From Citromicrobium sp. (GTDB taxonomy: Bacteria; Pseudomonadota; Alphaproteobacteria; Sphingomonadales; Sphingomonadaceae), in assembly GCA_003248395.1 (NCBI GenBank), contig QFNA01000044.1, positions 1 to 21,426 of the forward strand: a stretch of 21,426 nucleotides of DNA. Reading direction: 5' to 3'. The notes under the pieces were generated by a model. It did not search any database. It worked only from the letters and a program-made list of their open reading frames with translations, and was not told the origin of the DNA. This document shows positions 7,148-14,209 of the stretch, piece after piece. The position numbers and the translations under genes are program-made. Within the stretch, counting starts at the first letter, position 1. Each line of letters starts with the position of its first letter.

Positions 7148-7237
7148 TGCGAAATAGCTATGCAGCGATGAAGCGTAGCTGCGACACCCTGAAACCACGC
7201 TCGCCAAGCGCCTGACCATTGCCTATGGAGCGCGGCG

Positions 7238-8398
7238 ATGGACGTCACCGATCTTCGCATTGCACTGTTCAGCGGGAACTATAATTACACCCGCGATGGC
7301 GCGAACCAGGCGCTCAACAGGCTGGCGGACTATCTCTTGCGTCAGGGGGCGGCCCTGCGCGTGTATTCTCCGGTTGTGGCCGAGCCCGATTTTCCGGCGA
7401 CCGGCGATCTCGTCGATATTCCCAATATACGCATGCCGGTGAAAGGCCGCGGAGAATATCGCGTACCACTGCGGTTGGGCCAGAAGGCCGAGACCGATCT
7501 CACAAAGTTCGCGCCGAACACTCTCCATCTGTCTTCGCCCGACCCCGCCGCACACAGCGCGTTGAAATGGGCACGACAGCGCGACATTCCCGTCCTCGCC
7601 AGCGTGCACACGCGTTTCGAAACCTATCCGCGCTATTACGGGCTGGCCTTTCTCGAGCCGGCGGTGGAATCGATGCTGCGCCGTTTCTACAATCGCTGCG
7701 ACGCGCTTGTGGCCCCTTCGCAAAGCCAGATCGACGAACTGAAAACGCAGGGCATGCACGACGACATCTCGATATGGTCGCGCGGCGTCGATCGAGACGT
7801 GTTTGATCCATCCAGGCGCGACATGGAATGGCGCCGCGCCAACGGGCTGGCCGACGAGGATGTGGCAATCGTATTCCTCGGGCGACTGGTGATGGAAAAG
7901 GGGCTCGACGTTTTTGCCGAAGCCATCATCGAACTACGCAAGCGGCAGGTTTCGCACAAGGTGCTCATCATTGGCGACGGGCCGGCGCGAGGGTGGTTCG
8001 AACGCACCTTGCCCGGCGCCAGCTTCGTGGGTTTCCAGACCGGGCCCGATCTTGGCCGCGCACTCGCCAGCGGGGACGTCTTTCTCAATCCGTCGGTGAC
8101 AGAGACATTCGGCAATGTCACGCTGGAGGCAATGGCTTGCGGACTCCCGGTCGTCGCAGCCGGGGCCACGGGTGCAGCGAGCCTGGTGGTGGACGGCGTG
8201 ACAGGTCGGCTCGTGAAGCCTGGCGATACCGGCGCATTCGCAGAGGCCCTGGCCGCCTATTGCACGAACGATTCCCTCCGCCGCAAGCATGGTGACGCCG
8301 GTGAAAAGGCGGCCGCAGCCTATTCCTGGGACGCGATAAATCAGGCTGTCGTCGACACCTACCTGCGCCTTCACGCGCAAAGAGGATCGAAAGGCTGA
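7238..8398 (+). CDS. GT4-family glycosyltransferase
   Basis: A retaining GT-B glycosyltransferase of 386 residues, cytosolic or membrane-associated. The N-terminal acceptor domain begins LRIALFSGNYNYTRDGANQALNRLADYLL, a glycine/loop arrangement typical of family GT4. The donor domain carries VFLGRLVMEKGLDVF at 212-226, VLIIGDGPAR at 242-251 and the EX7E signature with Glu289 and Glu297 in SVTETFGNVTLEAMACGLPVV. It resembles lipid glycosyltransferases of the MgtA/SqdX kind, so a glycolipid acceptor is plausible, but neither donor nor acceptor can be read from the sequence. GGAG precedes the ATG by 7 bases. It is divergent from serC and its 3' end overlaps the convergent small membrane-protein gene by 28 bases. 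Confidence 0.92.
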   Translation: MDVTDLRIALFSGNYNYTRDGANQALNRLADYLLRQGAALRVYSPVVAEPDFPATGDLVDIPNIRMPVKGRGEYRVPLRLGQKAETDLTKFAPNTLHLSSPDPAAHSALKWARQRDIPVLASVHTRFETYPRYYGLAFLEPAVESMLRRFYNRCDALVAPSQSQIDELKTQGMHDDISIWSRGVDRDVFDPSRRDMEWRRANGLADEDVAIVFLGRLVMEKGLDVFAEAIIELRKRQVSHKVLIIGDGPARGWFERTLPGASFVGFQTGPDLGRALASGDVFLNPSVTETFGNVTLEAMACGLPVVAAGATGAASLVVDGVTGRLVKPGDTGAFAEALAAYCTNDSLRRKHGDAGEKAAAAYSWDAINQAVVDTYLRLHAQRGSKG

Positions 8399-8712
8399 CT
8401 CAGCGCAAGACGCCGCGCCGTGCCAGCAAGGCCAATCAGCGACGCGACGAAGGCGTAGAATGCCGCTCCGCGACGCAACAGGATCAAGATCGATCCGAGA
8501 AGGGCCGCCCATACGCCCAGCGCCCAGGCGCCATTCGCCCATGCTGGAGCTGCCAGGATGGCATCGCGCACCTCAGGCGGGCTTTGCGCCATCAACGCCG
8601 GGTCGCGCATCATCGTCATAGAGTAGATATAGCAGCCGAATGCATTCCACAGCAGTGAAAGCCCGCCCACAATCCAGACATGGACAGGCGTATTCTTGTC
8701 CTCGATCGCCAT
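8371..8712 (-). CDS. small conserved membrane protein, three predicted membrane segments
   Basis: A 113-residue protein of unknown function. Hydrophobic segments at about 11-33 (WIVGGLSLLWNAFGCYIY), 58-79 (WALGVWAALLGSILILL) and 83-97 (AAFYAFVASLIGLAG) suggest three transmembrane helices, with a polar, proline-containing loop after the first one (MRDPALMAQSPPEVRD). From memory similar small proteins with the WNAFGCYDY-like motif are common in Sphingomonadales and are annotated only as hypothetical. The ATG is preceded by GGAGGG at 8 bases. It lies just downstream of an intrinsic terminator of the padR-DUF2218 transcript and may depend on read-through or on its own unseen promoter. The last 28 bases overlap the convergent glycosyltransferase gene. 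Confidence 0.8.
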   Translation of the reverse strand: MAIEDKNTPVHVWIVGGLSLLWNAFGCYIYSMTMMRDPALMAQSPPEVRDAILAAPAWANGAWALGVWAALLGSILILLRRGAAFYAFVASLIGLAGTARRLALSQPFDPLCA

Positions 8713-8728
8713 GCTTCACACCCTCCCC

Positions 8729-8771
8729 AAAAAAGCGTACCCGCGCAGCAGAATAATACTCGCTGCGCGGG
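8729..8771 (-). terminator. intrinsic terminator after padR-DUF2218
   Basis: Perfect 10-base arms CCCGCGCAGC (8740-8749) and GCTGCGCGGG (8762-8771) enclose a 12-base loop. On the minus-strand RNA the stem is followed, after about five bases, by a run of six U (8729-8734). It lies 28 bases downstream of the DUF2218 stop and before the Shine-Dalgarno of the next gene. Confidence 0.8.
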
Positions 8772-8798
8772 ACGCAAGATGACTCGAATGCGCGACTG

Positions 8799-9125
8799 TT
8801 AAGCCTCCTCGTCTTGCCAGTCGAAAGCCAGCGGTGCCTCACGAAACGCAAAGCGATCGAGGTGCCGCTCTACGACCGGCTTGAGTGCAGCGAGCTGTCC
8901 CGGCTCGCTCGCCTCGATACGGCATTCGAGCGCTTGCGGTCCCGGTTCGAGGGAGAGCACTGCCTCCCCCGACCATTCGCCGCTCTTACCCGAGGCTGGG
9001 AAGGTGACCGTGCTCGCCACCTCGCCCTCCTCGACCGCCAGATTATGCGCCCAGTGCTTGCACAATTGCTTCGTGTACTTTGCGCCGTTTTCGGTCGGCA
9101 CGCTGGCCTTGCTTGCAATATTCAA
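8799..9125 (-). CDS. DUF2218 domain protein
   Basis: A 108-residue cytosolic protein that matches the DUF2218 family along its whole length: KYTKQLCKHWAHNLAVE at 17-33, then alternating strands, EASEPGQLAALKPVVERHLDRFAFRE and a C-terminal FDWQ. The family has no established enzymatic role that I can state. The most upstream start is a TTG at 9123-9125 that overlaps the padR stop (TTGA). A GTG eight codons further in is an alternative, but the overlap argues for translational coupling. Association of DUF2218 genes with PadR regulators suggests that the regulator controls, or responds to the same signal as, this protein; that is inference. An intrinsic terminator follows. Confidence 0.88.
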   Translation of the reverse strand: MNIASKASVPTENGAKYTKQLCKHWAHNLAVEEGEVASTVTFPASGKSGEWSGEAVLSLEPGPQALECRIEASEPGQLAALKPVVERHLDRFAFREAPLAFDWQDEEA

Positions 9126-9739
9126 AGTCGTTCCACTTTCTTCGCGAGTTCATCGACGAGATCGACGATTTCGCGTACCGTTTCTTCGTCCAGCCGGCCA
9201 GAGCGTGCGCGGTTTTTCAGGACATTGGCCAGATTGCCGACCGCGCGGAACATCTCCGGCGTCGCGTAGCTGGCACGTTCCTTACCCCTCGCCTCCAGCC
9301 GTGCGATCAACGCCTCGACCTCGTCGCTCCGCTCGGCAAGTTCGCGACGTCCGGCTTCGGTTGCTTCGTAAGCCTTGCGCACGTCTTCACCGGTGGCTTC
9401 GGCGATGGCTCCTTCGTCTTCCAATAAGGAAAGCGTCGGATAGATCGTGCCGGGGCTCGGTTCGTAGCTGCCGCCGGTCATCTCGCCGATCGCCTTGATC
9501 AACTCGTATCCGTGCCGCTGGTCGTCAGCGATCAGCTTGAGCAAGACAAGACGCAGCTCGCCCGAACCGAACATGCGGCGACGCTTGCCGCGTCCGCGAT
9601 GTGATCCGCCTGCACCAAACGGGCCGCCAGGGCCGAACGGCCCGTCTGCGCCGAACGCGTCCCACCCGCGCGACCCACCCATCATTGCGGCGAATGCGCG
9701 CGCCTTGCGGCGGGATCGATTGTGACAGTGATTTCTCAT
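9122..9739 (-). CDS. PadR-family transcriptional regulator
   Basis: A 205-residue DNA-binding regulator. Residues 1-55 are a low-complexity basic and Gly/Phe-rich leader (FGADGPFGPGGPFGAGG, then RGRGKRRRMF). The winged helix follows at 60-115, with ELRLVLLKLIADDQRHGYELIKAIGEMTGG and the PadR hallmark SPGTIYPTLSLLEDEGAI. The C-terminal 70 residues are charged helices expected to dimerise. The ATG at 9737-9739 has AAGGAG 8 bases upstream; a second ATG at 9746 is in another frame. The gene is the first of a two-gene operon with DUF2218. A repeat overlapping its putative promoter (9758-9783) suggests autoregulation, as is usual in this family. The ligand is unknown. Confidence 0.93.
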   Translation of the reverse strand: MRNHCHNRSRRKARAFAAMMGGSRGWDAFGADGPFGPGGPFGAGGSHRGRGKRRRMFGSGELRLVLLKLIADDQRHGYELIKAIGEMTGGSYEPSPGTIYPTLSLLEDEGAIAEATGEDVRKAYEATEAGRRELAERSDEVEALIARLEARGKERASYATPEMFRAVGNLANVLKNRARSGRLDEETVREIVDLVDELAKKVERL

Positions 9740-9757
9740 TGCCCATTCTCCTTCGTC

Positions 9758-9783
9758 ATATCTAAGATGGCTCTAAGATATAT
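9758..9783. promoter_or_regulatory. probable PadR operator
   Basis: Two copies of TCTAAGAT (9761-9768, 9772-9779) recur with an 11-base period, and the outer arms ATATCT (9758-9763) and AGATAT (9776-9781) form an inverted repeat. The site is 18 bases before the padR ATG and overlaps a weak promoter on that strand (TTACGA, 17 bases, TTAGAT). It could also act on rarA, which starts 62 bases away on the other side. Confidence 0.55.
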
Positions 9784-9845
9784 CGTAATTTGGGCGATTC
9801 AAGACATGCGGTGAATTTTCTAGCGCTACCGCCTAGATAGGAGCC

Positions 9846-11165
9846 ATGGCCGATCTATTCCCCAGTACCGTCTCAACTGCGTCAACCTCCCCCGATCAGC
9901 CGCGCGAGGATGCACCTCTGGCCGATCGTTTACGGCCTGACACTCTCGAAGCCGTTATCGGGCAGGATCACCTTACCGGACCGAAGGGAGCCATCGGCCG
10001 CATGGTAGCTGCGGGAAAGCTCTCAAGCATGATCCTTTGGGGCCCACCCGGTACTGGCAAGACGACGATCGCGCGCCTGCTCGCCGACAGCGTCGGCATG
10101 CGTTTCGAAAGCGTGAGCGCGGTATTCAGCGGCGTCGCCGATCTCAAAAAGGCTTTCGCCACCGCCGACAGGGCCGCCGAAGCGGGACAGCGTACCCTAC
10201 TGTTCGTGGACGAAATCCATCGCTTCAACCGCGCGCAGCAGGATGGCTTCCTCCCTTTCGTCGAGCGAGGGACAGTCACGCTGGTCGGCGCGACGACGGA
10301 AAATCCGAGCTTCGCACTGAATGCCGCCCTGCTTAGCCGCGCGCAGGTGCTGATCCTCCAACGGCTTGATCGCGAGGCACTCGGCAATCTGCTCGATCGA
10401 GCCGAAGAGCTCGAAGGCCCGCTGCCGCTGACACCCGAAGCGCGCGATGCCCTGGTTGCCAGCGCCGATGGCGACGGCCGCTTCTTGCTCAACCAGGCCG
10501 AAACGCTTTACAACGCCAAGATCGAGGAGCCGCTCGATCCCGCCGCGCTCGGCCAGTTCCTTCAGCGCCGGGTCGCAGTGTACGACAAGGATCGCGAGGG
10601 GCACTACAATCTGATTTCGGCGCTCCACAAGGCCGTGCGCGGAAGCGACGTGCAGGCCAGCCTTTATTATTTCGCCCGCATGCTGACTGCCGGTGAGGAG
10701 CCGCGGTTCCTCGCCCGTCGACTGGTCCGCATGGCGGTAGAAGACATCGGCATGGCCGATCCTCAGGCACTGGTGCAATGCATGGCGGCCAGGGATGCGT
10801 ATGAATTTCTCGGCAGTCCTGAAGGCGAACTCGCGCTGGTCCAGGCGTGCACCTATCTCGCCACCGCGCCCAAATCCAATGCCGTATACAAGGCGCAAAA
10901 ATCGTCGTTCAAAAGCGCGAAGGAAACCGGCAGCCTGATGCCGCCGCAGAACATCCTCAACGCACCGACCAAGTTGATGAAAGACATCGGATACGGTTCC
11001 GGTTACCACTACGATCACGATGCGGTGGACGGCTTTTCGGGCGATAATTACTGGCCCGACGAGATGGAGCCGCAACTCTATTATGCTCCGGTCGACCGCG
11101 GTTTTGAGCGCGAGGTGAAAAAACGGATCGAATATTGGGACAGGCTCAGGCGTGCACGCGGGTAG
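9846..11165 (+). CDS. rarA: replication-associated recombination protein A (MgsA/RarA AAA+ ATPase)
   Basis: RarA is a clamp-loader-related AAA+ ATPase that acts at stalled replication forks with single-strand binding protein. The 439-residue product has Walker A GPPGTGKT at 66-73, Walker B LLFVDEIHRFN, sensor 1 in VGATTENPSF, and the LADRLRP...VIGQDHL N-terminal signature. The C-terminal RarA-specific part is present: HYNLISALHKAVRGSDVQASLYYFARML, the ARRLVRMAVEDIGMADP segment and GYGSGYHYDHD. GGAG stands 5 bases before the ATG. The last 14 bases overlap the start of the downstream RNase-H-like gene. It is divergent from padR; the shared 106-base intergenic region contains the PadR operator. 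Confidence 0.97.
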   Translation: MADLFPSTVSTASTSPDQPREDAPLADRLRPDTLEAVIGQDHLTGPKGAIGRMVAAGKLSSMILWGPPGTGKTTIARLLADSVGMRFESVSAVFSGVADLKKAFATADRAAEAGQRTLLFVDEIHRFNRAQQDGFLPFVERGTVTLVGATTENPSFALNAALLSRAQVLILQRLDREALGNLLDRAEELEGPLPLTPEARDALVASADGDGRFLLNQAETLYNAKIEEPLDPAALGQFLQRRVAVYDKDREGHYNLISALHKAVRGSDVQASLYYFARMLTAGEEPRFLARRLVRMAVEDIGMADPQALVQCMAARDAYEFLGSPEGELALVQACTYLATAPKSNAVYKAQKSSFKSAKETGSLMPPQNILNAPTKLMKDIGYGSGYHYDHDAVDGFSGDNYWPDEMEPQLYYAPVDRGFEREVKKRIEYWDRLRRARG

Positions 11166-12036
11166 GTTCGCACATTTCCTCGCTATCGACTGGTCCGGCG
11201 CGAAAGGGAAAAGACAAAAAGGCATAGCAATGGCGCTGGCCGACGCGCGCGGCGGCCCGCCGGTGCTGGTGCCCCGCGGGCGCGGCTGGAGCCGCGAGGA
11301 TGTGCTCAATGTCCTGCGCGACGACTTGCCCCAGGAGACCCTGGTAGGAATCGACCTCGGCATCGCGCTGCCCCACGCCGATTGCGGAGCTTTTTTTCCC
11401 GGCAGCGATATCTCATTGCCGGACGCGCCTGCCTTGTGGTCGCTGATCGACAGTATCTGCCATGACGAACCCAACCTCGGCGCGAACCACTTCGTCGCTC
11501 ATCCGGACTTCGAGGATTATTTCCGGGTCGGCGACAGGACAGGGACGCACTTTCGATGTGACGGGGCCGAGCATGGCCGTGGCCGGTTTCGTGTGACCGA
11601 GCACGCGCAGGCCGCAATGGGGTGCAAGCCCTACTCCAATTTCAATCTCGTCGGCGCAGCCCAGGTCGGCAAATCCAGCCTGACTGGCATGCGTATGCTG
11701 CATCGCCTGCGTGATCATCTGCCTGTCTGGCCTATCGATCCGCTCCCCGACAGCGGGTCAGTGATCGTCGAAATCTACACCTCGCTGGCCGCGTGCGAAG
11801 CGGGACGAAGCGCCGGGCGCGCAAAAATGCGCAGCTACGAACAGCTGAACCACGCGCTCGTCACCATCGGTTCGCCGCCGGTCGATCGGCGTGGCCCCGT
11901 CGATGATCATTCTTCCGATGCCTTGCTTTCCGCAGCATGGTTGCGTCACGTTGCCCACGATCCAGCCAGATGGACGCCTGCGGACCTGACCCCTGCCGTA
12001 GCCGTGACAGAAGGCTGGACGTTCGGCGCGGTCTAG
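11152..12036 (+). CDS. uncharacterised protein with RNase-H-like (DUF429-like) fold
   Basis: A 294-residue protein of unknown function. Acidic residues sit where RNase-H-fold proteins place their metal ligands: Asp13 in FLAIDWSGAKG, Asp68 in TLVGIDLGIALPHAD, Glu207 at the end of a strand (VIVEIYTS), and Asp251/252/256 in VDDHSSDALLSAAWL before a helix. This order (strand-D, strand-D, strand-E, then D at a helix) is what DUF429-type proteins show; nuclease activity is an inference. A short GAAQVGKSSLTG segment at 168-179 is glycine-rich but not a convincing P-loop. It begins with GTG inside the rarA 3' end (14-base overlap), so it is translationally coupled to rarA. Its TAG shares the palindrome CTAG with the stop of convergent glsA. 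Confidence 0.85.
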   Translation: MHAGRFAHFLAIDWSGAKGKRQKGIAMALADARGGPPVLVPRGRGWSREDVLNVLRDDLPQETLVGIDLGIALPHADCGAFFPGSDISLPDAPALWSLIDSICHDEPNLGANHFVAHPDFEDYFRVGDRTGTHFRCDGAEHGRGRFRVTEHAQAAMGCKPYSNFNLVGAAQVGKSSLTGMRMLHRLRDHLPVWPIDPLPDSGSVIVEIYTSLAACEAGRSAGRAKMRSYEQLNHALVTIGSPPVDRRGPVDDHSSDALLSAAWLRHVAHDPARWTPADLTPAVAVTEGWTFGAV

Positions 12037-12974
12037 GCCTGGCTCGTCGCCCCGCCAAAGACTGACCAGCCCGTTCTCAGACCAATCCGTGCGAGCGCCT
12101 TGGCACCAAGCAGGCTGGTGCCCGAGCGCCCGAGACCGGGCGACCAGACTGCGATCGCCGCCCTGCCCGGCACGCTGGCGAGAATGCCTCCGCCGACGCC
12201 CGATTTTCCGGGAAACCCGACTTCGAACGCGAACTGCCCCGATGCATCATAGTGCCCGCACATGAGCATTAGCGCATTGATCCTGCGCGCCCGGCTGGCC
12301 GAGCACATCACCTGCCCACTGACGGGATCGGTGCCGTCGAACGCGAGGAATAGCGCGGCTTCGGCCAATTGCCGACAGCTCATGGAAAGCGCACACTGTC
12401 GAAAGTAGACCGACAGCACGTCTTCGACCGGGTTCAGGAGCCTCCCGAAATCCTGCAGGAAATATGCAAGCGAGCGGTTGCGTGATCCGGTCTCGCTTTC
12501 CGATTTGGCGACCTCGGCGTCGAAATCGATGCTGGCATCGCGCGCCATCCGGCGCAATCGGCCGAGCAGGTCTTCCACCGCGCCATCCGGCGTGGTGTCG
12601 CCAATGAAGCGATCGGTCGTGACGATCGCGCCGGCGTTGATGAACGGGTTGCGCGGAATCCCCTTCTCACGCTCAAGCTGGACGATCGAGTTGAACGCAT
12701 TGCCCGACGGCTCTCTGCCGACGGCATCCCACAGCGCCGCCCCTTCGCGTTCGAGAGCGAGGGCGAGAACGAAGACTTTCGAAATCGACTGGATCGAAAA
12801 TTCCCGATCCGCATCGCCTGCGCAAAAGACCTGCCCGTCGGGCGTTGCGATGGCGATCCCGAAACTGCGCGGATCGACTTCTGCCAGCGCGGGGATATAG
12901 CTGGCCGGAGTACCGCTCCCCCGTTCGTCGGCCAGTTCGCGCCAGGTTTCGCCAATGATTTCGCCCAGATCCAT
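12033..12974 (-). CDS. glsA: glutaminase
   Basis: Glutaminase hydrolyses glutamine to glutamate and ammonia in the cytosol, using a serine-lysine dyad in a beta-lactamase-like fold. The ATG at 12972-12974 gives 313 residues, the usual length for bacterial GlsA/GlsB; an upstream extension of 26 codons is in frame but unlike the family. Visible motifs are YIPALAEVDPRSFGIAI near the N-terminus, the catalytic SISK (Ser63-x-x-Lys66 in FSIQSISKVF), EPSGNAFNS, NPFINAGAI, the YFRQCALSMSC segment, and the C-terminal GFPGKSGVGGGILASVPG. Its Shine-Dalgarno is weak. It converges on the RNase-H-like gene with a 4-base overlap and is divergent from the tRNA-Thr gene. Confidence 0.96.
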   Translation of the reverse strand: MDLGEIIGETWRELADERGSGTPASYIPALAEVDPRSFGIAIATPDGQVFCAGDADREFSIQSISKVFVLALALEREGAALWDAVGREPSGNAFNSIVQLEREKGIPRNPFINAGAIVTTDRFIGDTTPDGAVEDLLGRLRRMARDASIDFDAEVAKSESETGSRNRSLAYFLQDFGRLLNPVEDVLSVYFRQCALSMSCRQLAEAALFLAFDGTDPVSGQVMCSASRARRINALMLMCGHYDASGQFAFEVGFPGKSGVGGGILASVPGRAAIAVWSPGLGRSGTSLLGAKALARIGLRTGWSVFGGATSQA

Positions 12975-13062
12975 GCCGCCCGCGTTAGGGTGGTAACAAT
13001 TGGAGTGCAATCGGACTGGACGCAGCGTGGAATTTATCGCAAAGGCGCACACCCGATCACGG

Positions 13063-13138
<76 letters not shown>

Positions 13139-13170
13139 TCTTCCCCGCACGCGATTTTCCTGCAAACAGC

Positions 13171-13199
13171 TTGACTTGCGAGGGATCGGGCACACTTGT
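13171..13199 (+). promoter_or_regulatory. possible moaA promoter giving a leaderless transcript
   Basis: TTGACT (13171-13176) is followed after 17 bases by ACTTGT (13194-13199). Initiation would fall at about 13206-13209, on or next to the moaA ATG (13209). The -35 is good and the -10 poor. Confidence 0.3.
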
Positions 13200-13208
13200 C
13201 ATCGCAGG

Positions 13209-14204
13209 ATGAGCGCACGCGCCCCAATCATCGACAGCTTCGGCCGCCAGATTAGCTATGTCCGCATGTCGGTCACCGACAGGTGCGACTTGCGGTGCCG
13301 GTATTGCATGGCCGAGCGCATGCAGTTCCTTCCGCGATCCGAAGTGCTGTCGTTCGAGGAAATCGAGCGCCTCTCCGATATTTTCATCGCGCGCGGCGTC
13401 AGGCGAATTCGGCTGACGGGCGGAGAGCCGCTGGTCCGCCGCGACATTCTCGACCTCGTCGCCACGCTGGGTCGCCGGATCGGCCATGGTCTCGACGAAC
13501 TTACGATGACCACCAATGCCACGCAGCTCGCCAATATGGCAGGATCGCTGGCACAGAGCGGCATTCGGCGGATCAACGTCAGCCTCGACAGCCTCGACCC
13601 CAGTAATTTCGCTGCAATCACTCGGCGCGACCGCCTGTCGTCCGTTATCGACGGTATCGATGCCGCGTCAGATGCGGGAATGTCGGTGAAGATCAACATG
13701 GTCGCGATGAAAGGTCGAAACGATCATGAGATCGAGCCGATGATGCATTGGTGCGCGGATCGCGGACACGACCTTACGCTGATCGAAACCATGCCGCTCG
13801 GCAATGTCGAAGAAGATCGCACCGATCGCTATCTGCCGCTCGATGGCGTCATGCGCGATCTCCAATCGCGCTTCACCGTCATTCCGGTGATCACGGGCAC
13901 AGGGGGCCCAGCGCGGGTTTACGAGATTGCCGAACTCGGCCTGCGCCTCGGCATGATCACGCCGCTCACCAACAATTTCTGCGCCGGTTGCAATCGCATC
14001 CGGGTGACGGCCACCGGCACCGTCTACGGCTGCCTCGGCCATGACCAGAAAGTCGAGCTGCGCGATCTTCTACGCGCCGGCGGCGAACGGAGTGTGCAGG
14101 ATGCACTCGACGCGCTGGTCGCGGGGAAGCCCGAACGCCACCGGTTCGATATCGCGGCAAATCGTCCGGCGGTCGCCCGCCACATGAGTGTGACCGGCGG
14201 CTGA
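13209..14204 (+). CDS. moaA: GTP 3',8-cyclase (molybdenum cofactor synthesis protein A)
   Basis: MoaA is a radical-SAM enzyme that, with MoaC, converts GTP to cyclic pyranopterin monophosphate, the first step of molybdenum cofactor synthesis. The 331-residue product has the radical-SAM cluster CDLRCRYC (Cys26, Cys30, Cys33), GGEPL at 71-75, and the second cluster in FCAGCNRIRVTATGTVYGCLG (Cys258, Cys261, Cys275). It ends in the diglycine tail SVTGG that is needed for activity in this family. The ATG at 13209 is chosen because SARAPIIDSFGRQISYVRMSVTDRC is the family N-terminus; 11 upstream codons in frame do not match. Only AGG is seen near the start. It converges on moeA five bases away; moaC, moaD and moaE are not in the window. 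Confidence 0.97.
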   Translation: MSARAPIIDSFGRQISYVRMSVTDRCDLRCRYCMAERMQFLPRSEVLSFEEIERLSDIFIARGVRRIRLTGGEPLVRRDILDLVATLGRRIGHGLDELTMTTNATQLANMAGSLAQSGIRRINVSLDSLDPSNFAAITRRDRLSSVIDGIDAASDAGMSVKINMVAMKGRNDHEIEPMMHWCADRGHDLTLIETMPLGNVEEDRTDRYLPLDGVMRDLQSRFTVIPVITGTGGPARVYEIAELGLRLGMITPLTNNFCAGCNRIRVTATGTVYGCLGHDQKVELRDLLRAGGERSVQDALDALVAGKPERHRFDIAANRPAVARHMSVTGG

Positions 14205-14209
14205 TCGAC

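Noticed and set aside
10197..11474. Long minus-strand open frame (425 codons) opposite rarA and the RNase-H-like gene
   Set aside because: It is antisense to two well-recognised genes, has no family resemblance, and such frames are expected in GC-rich coding DNA.
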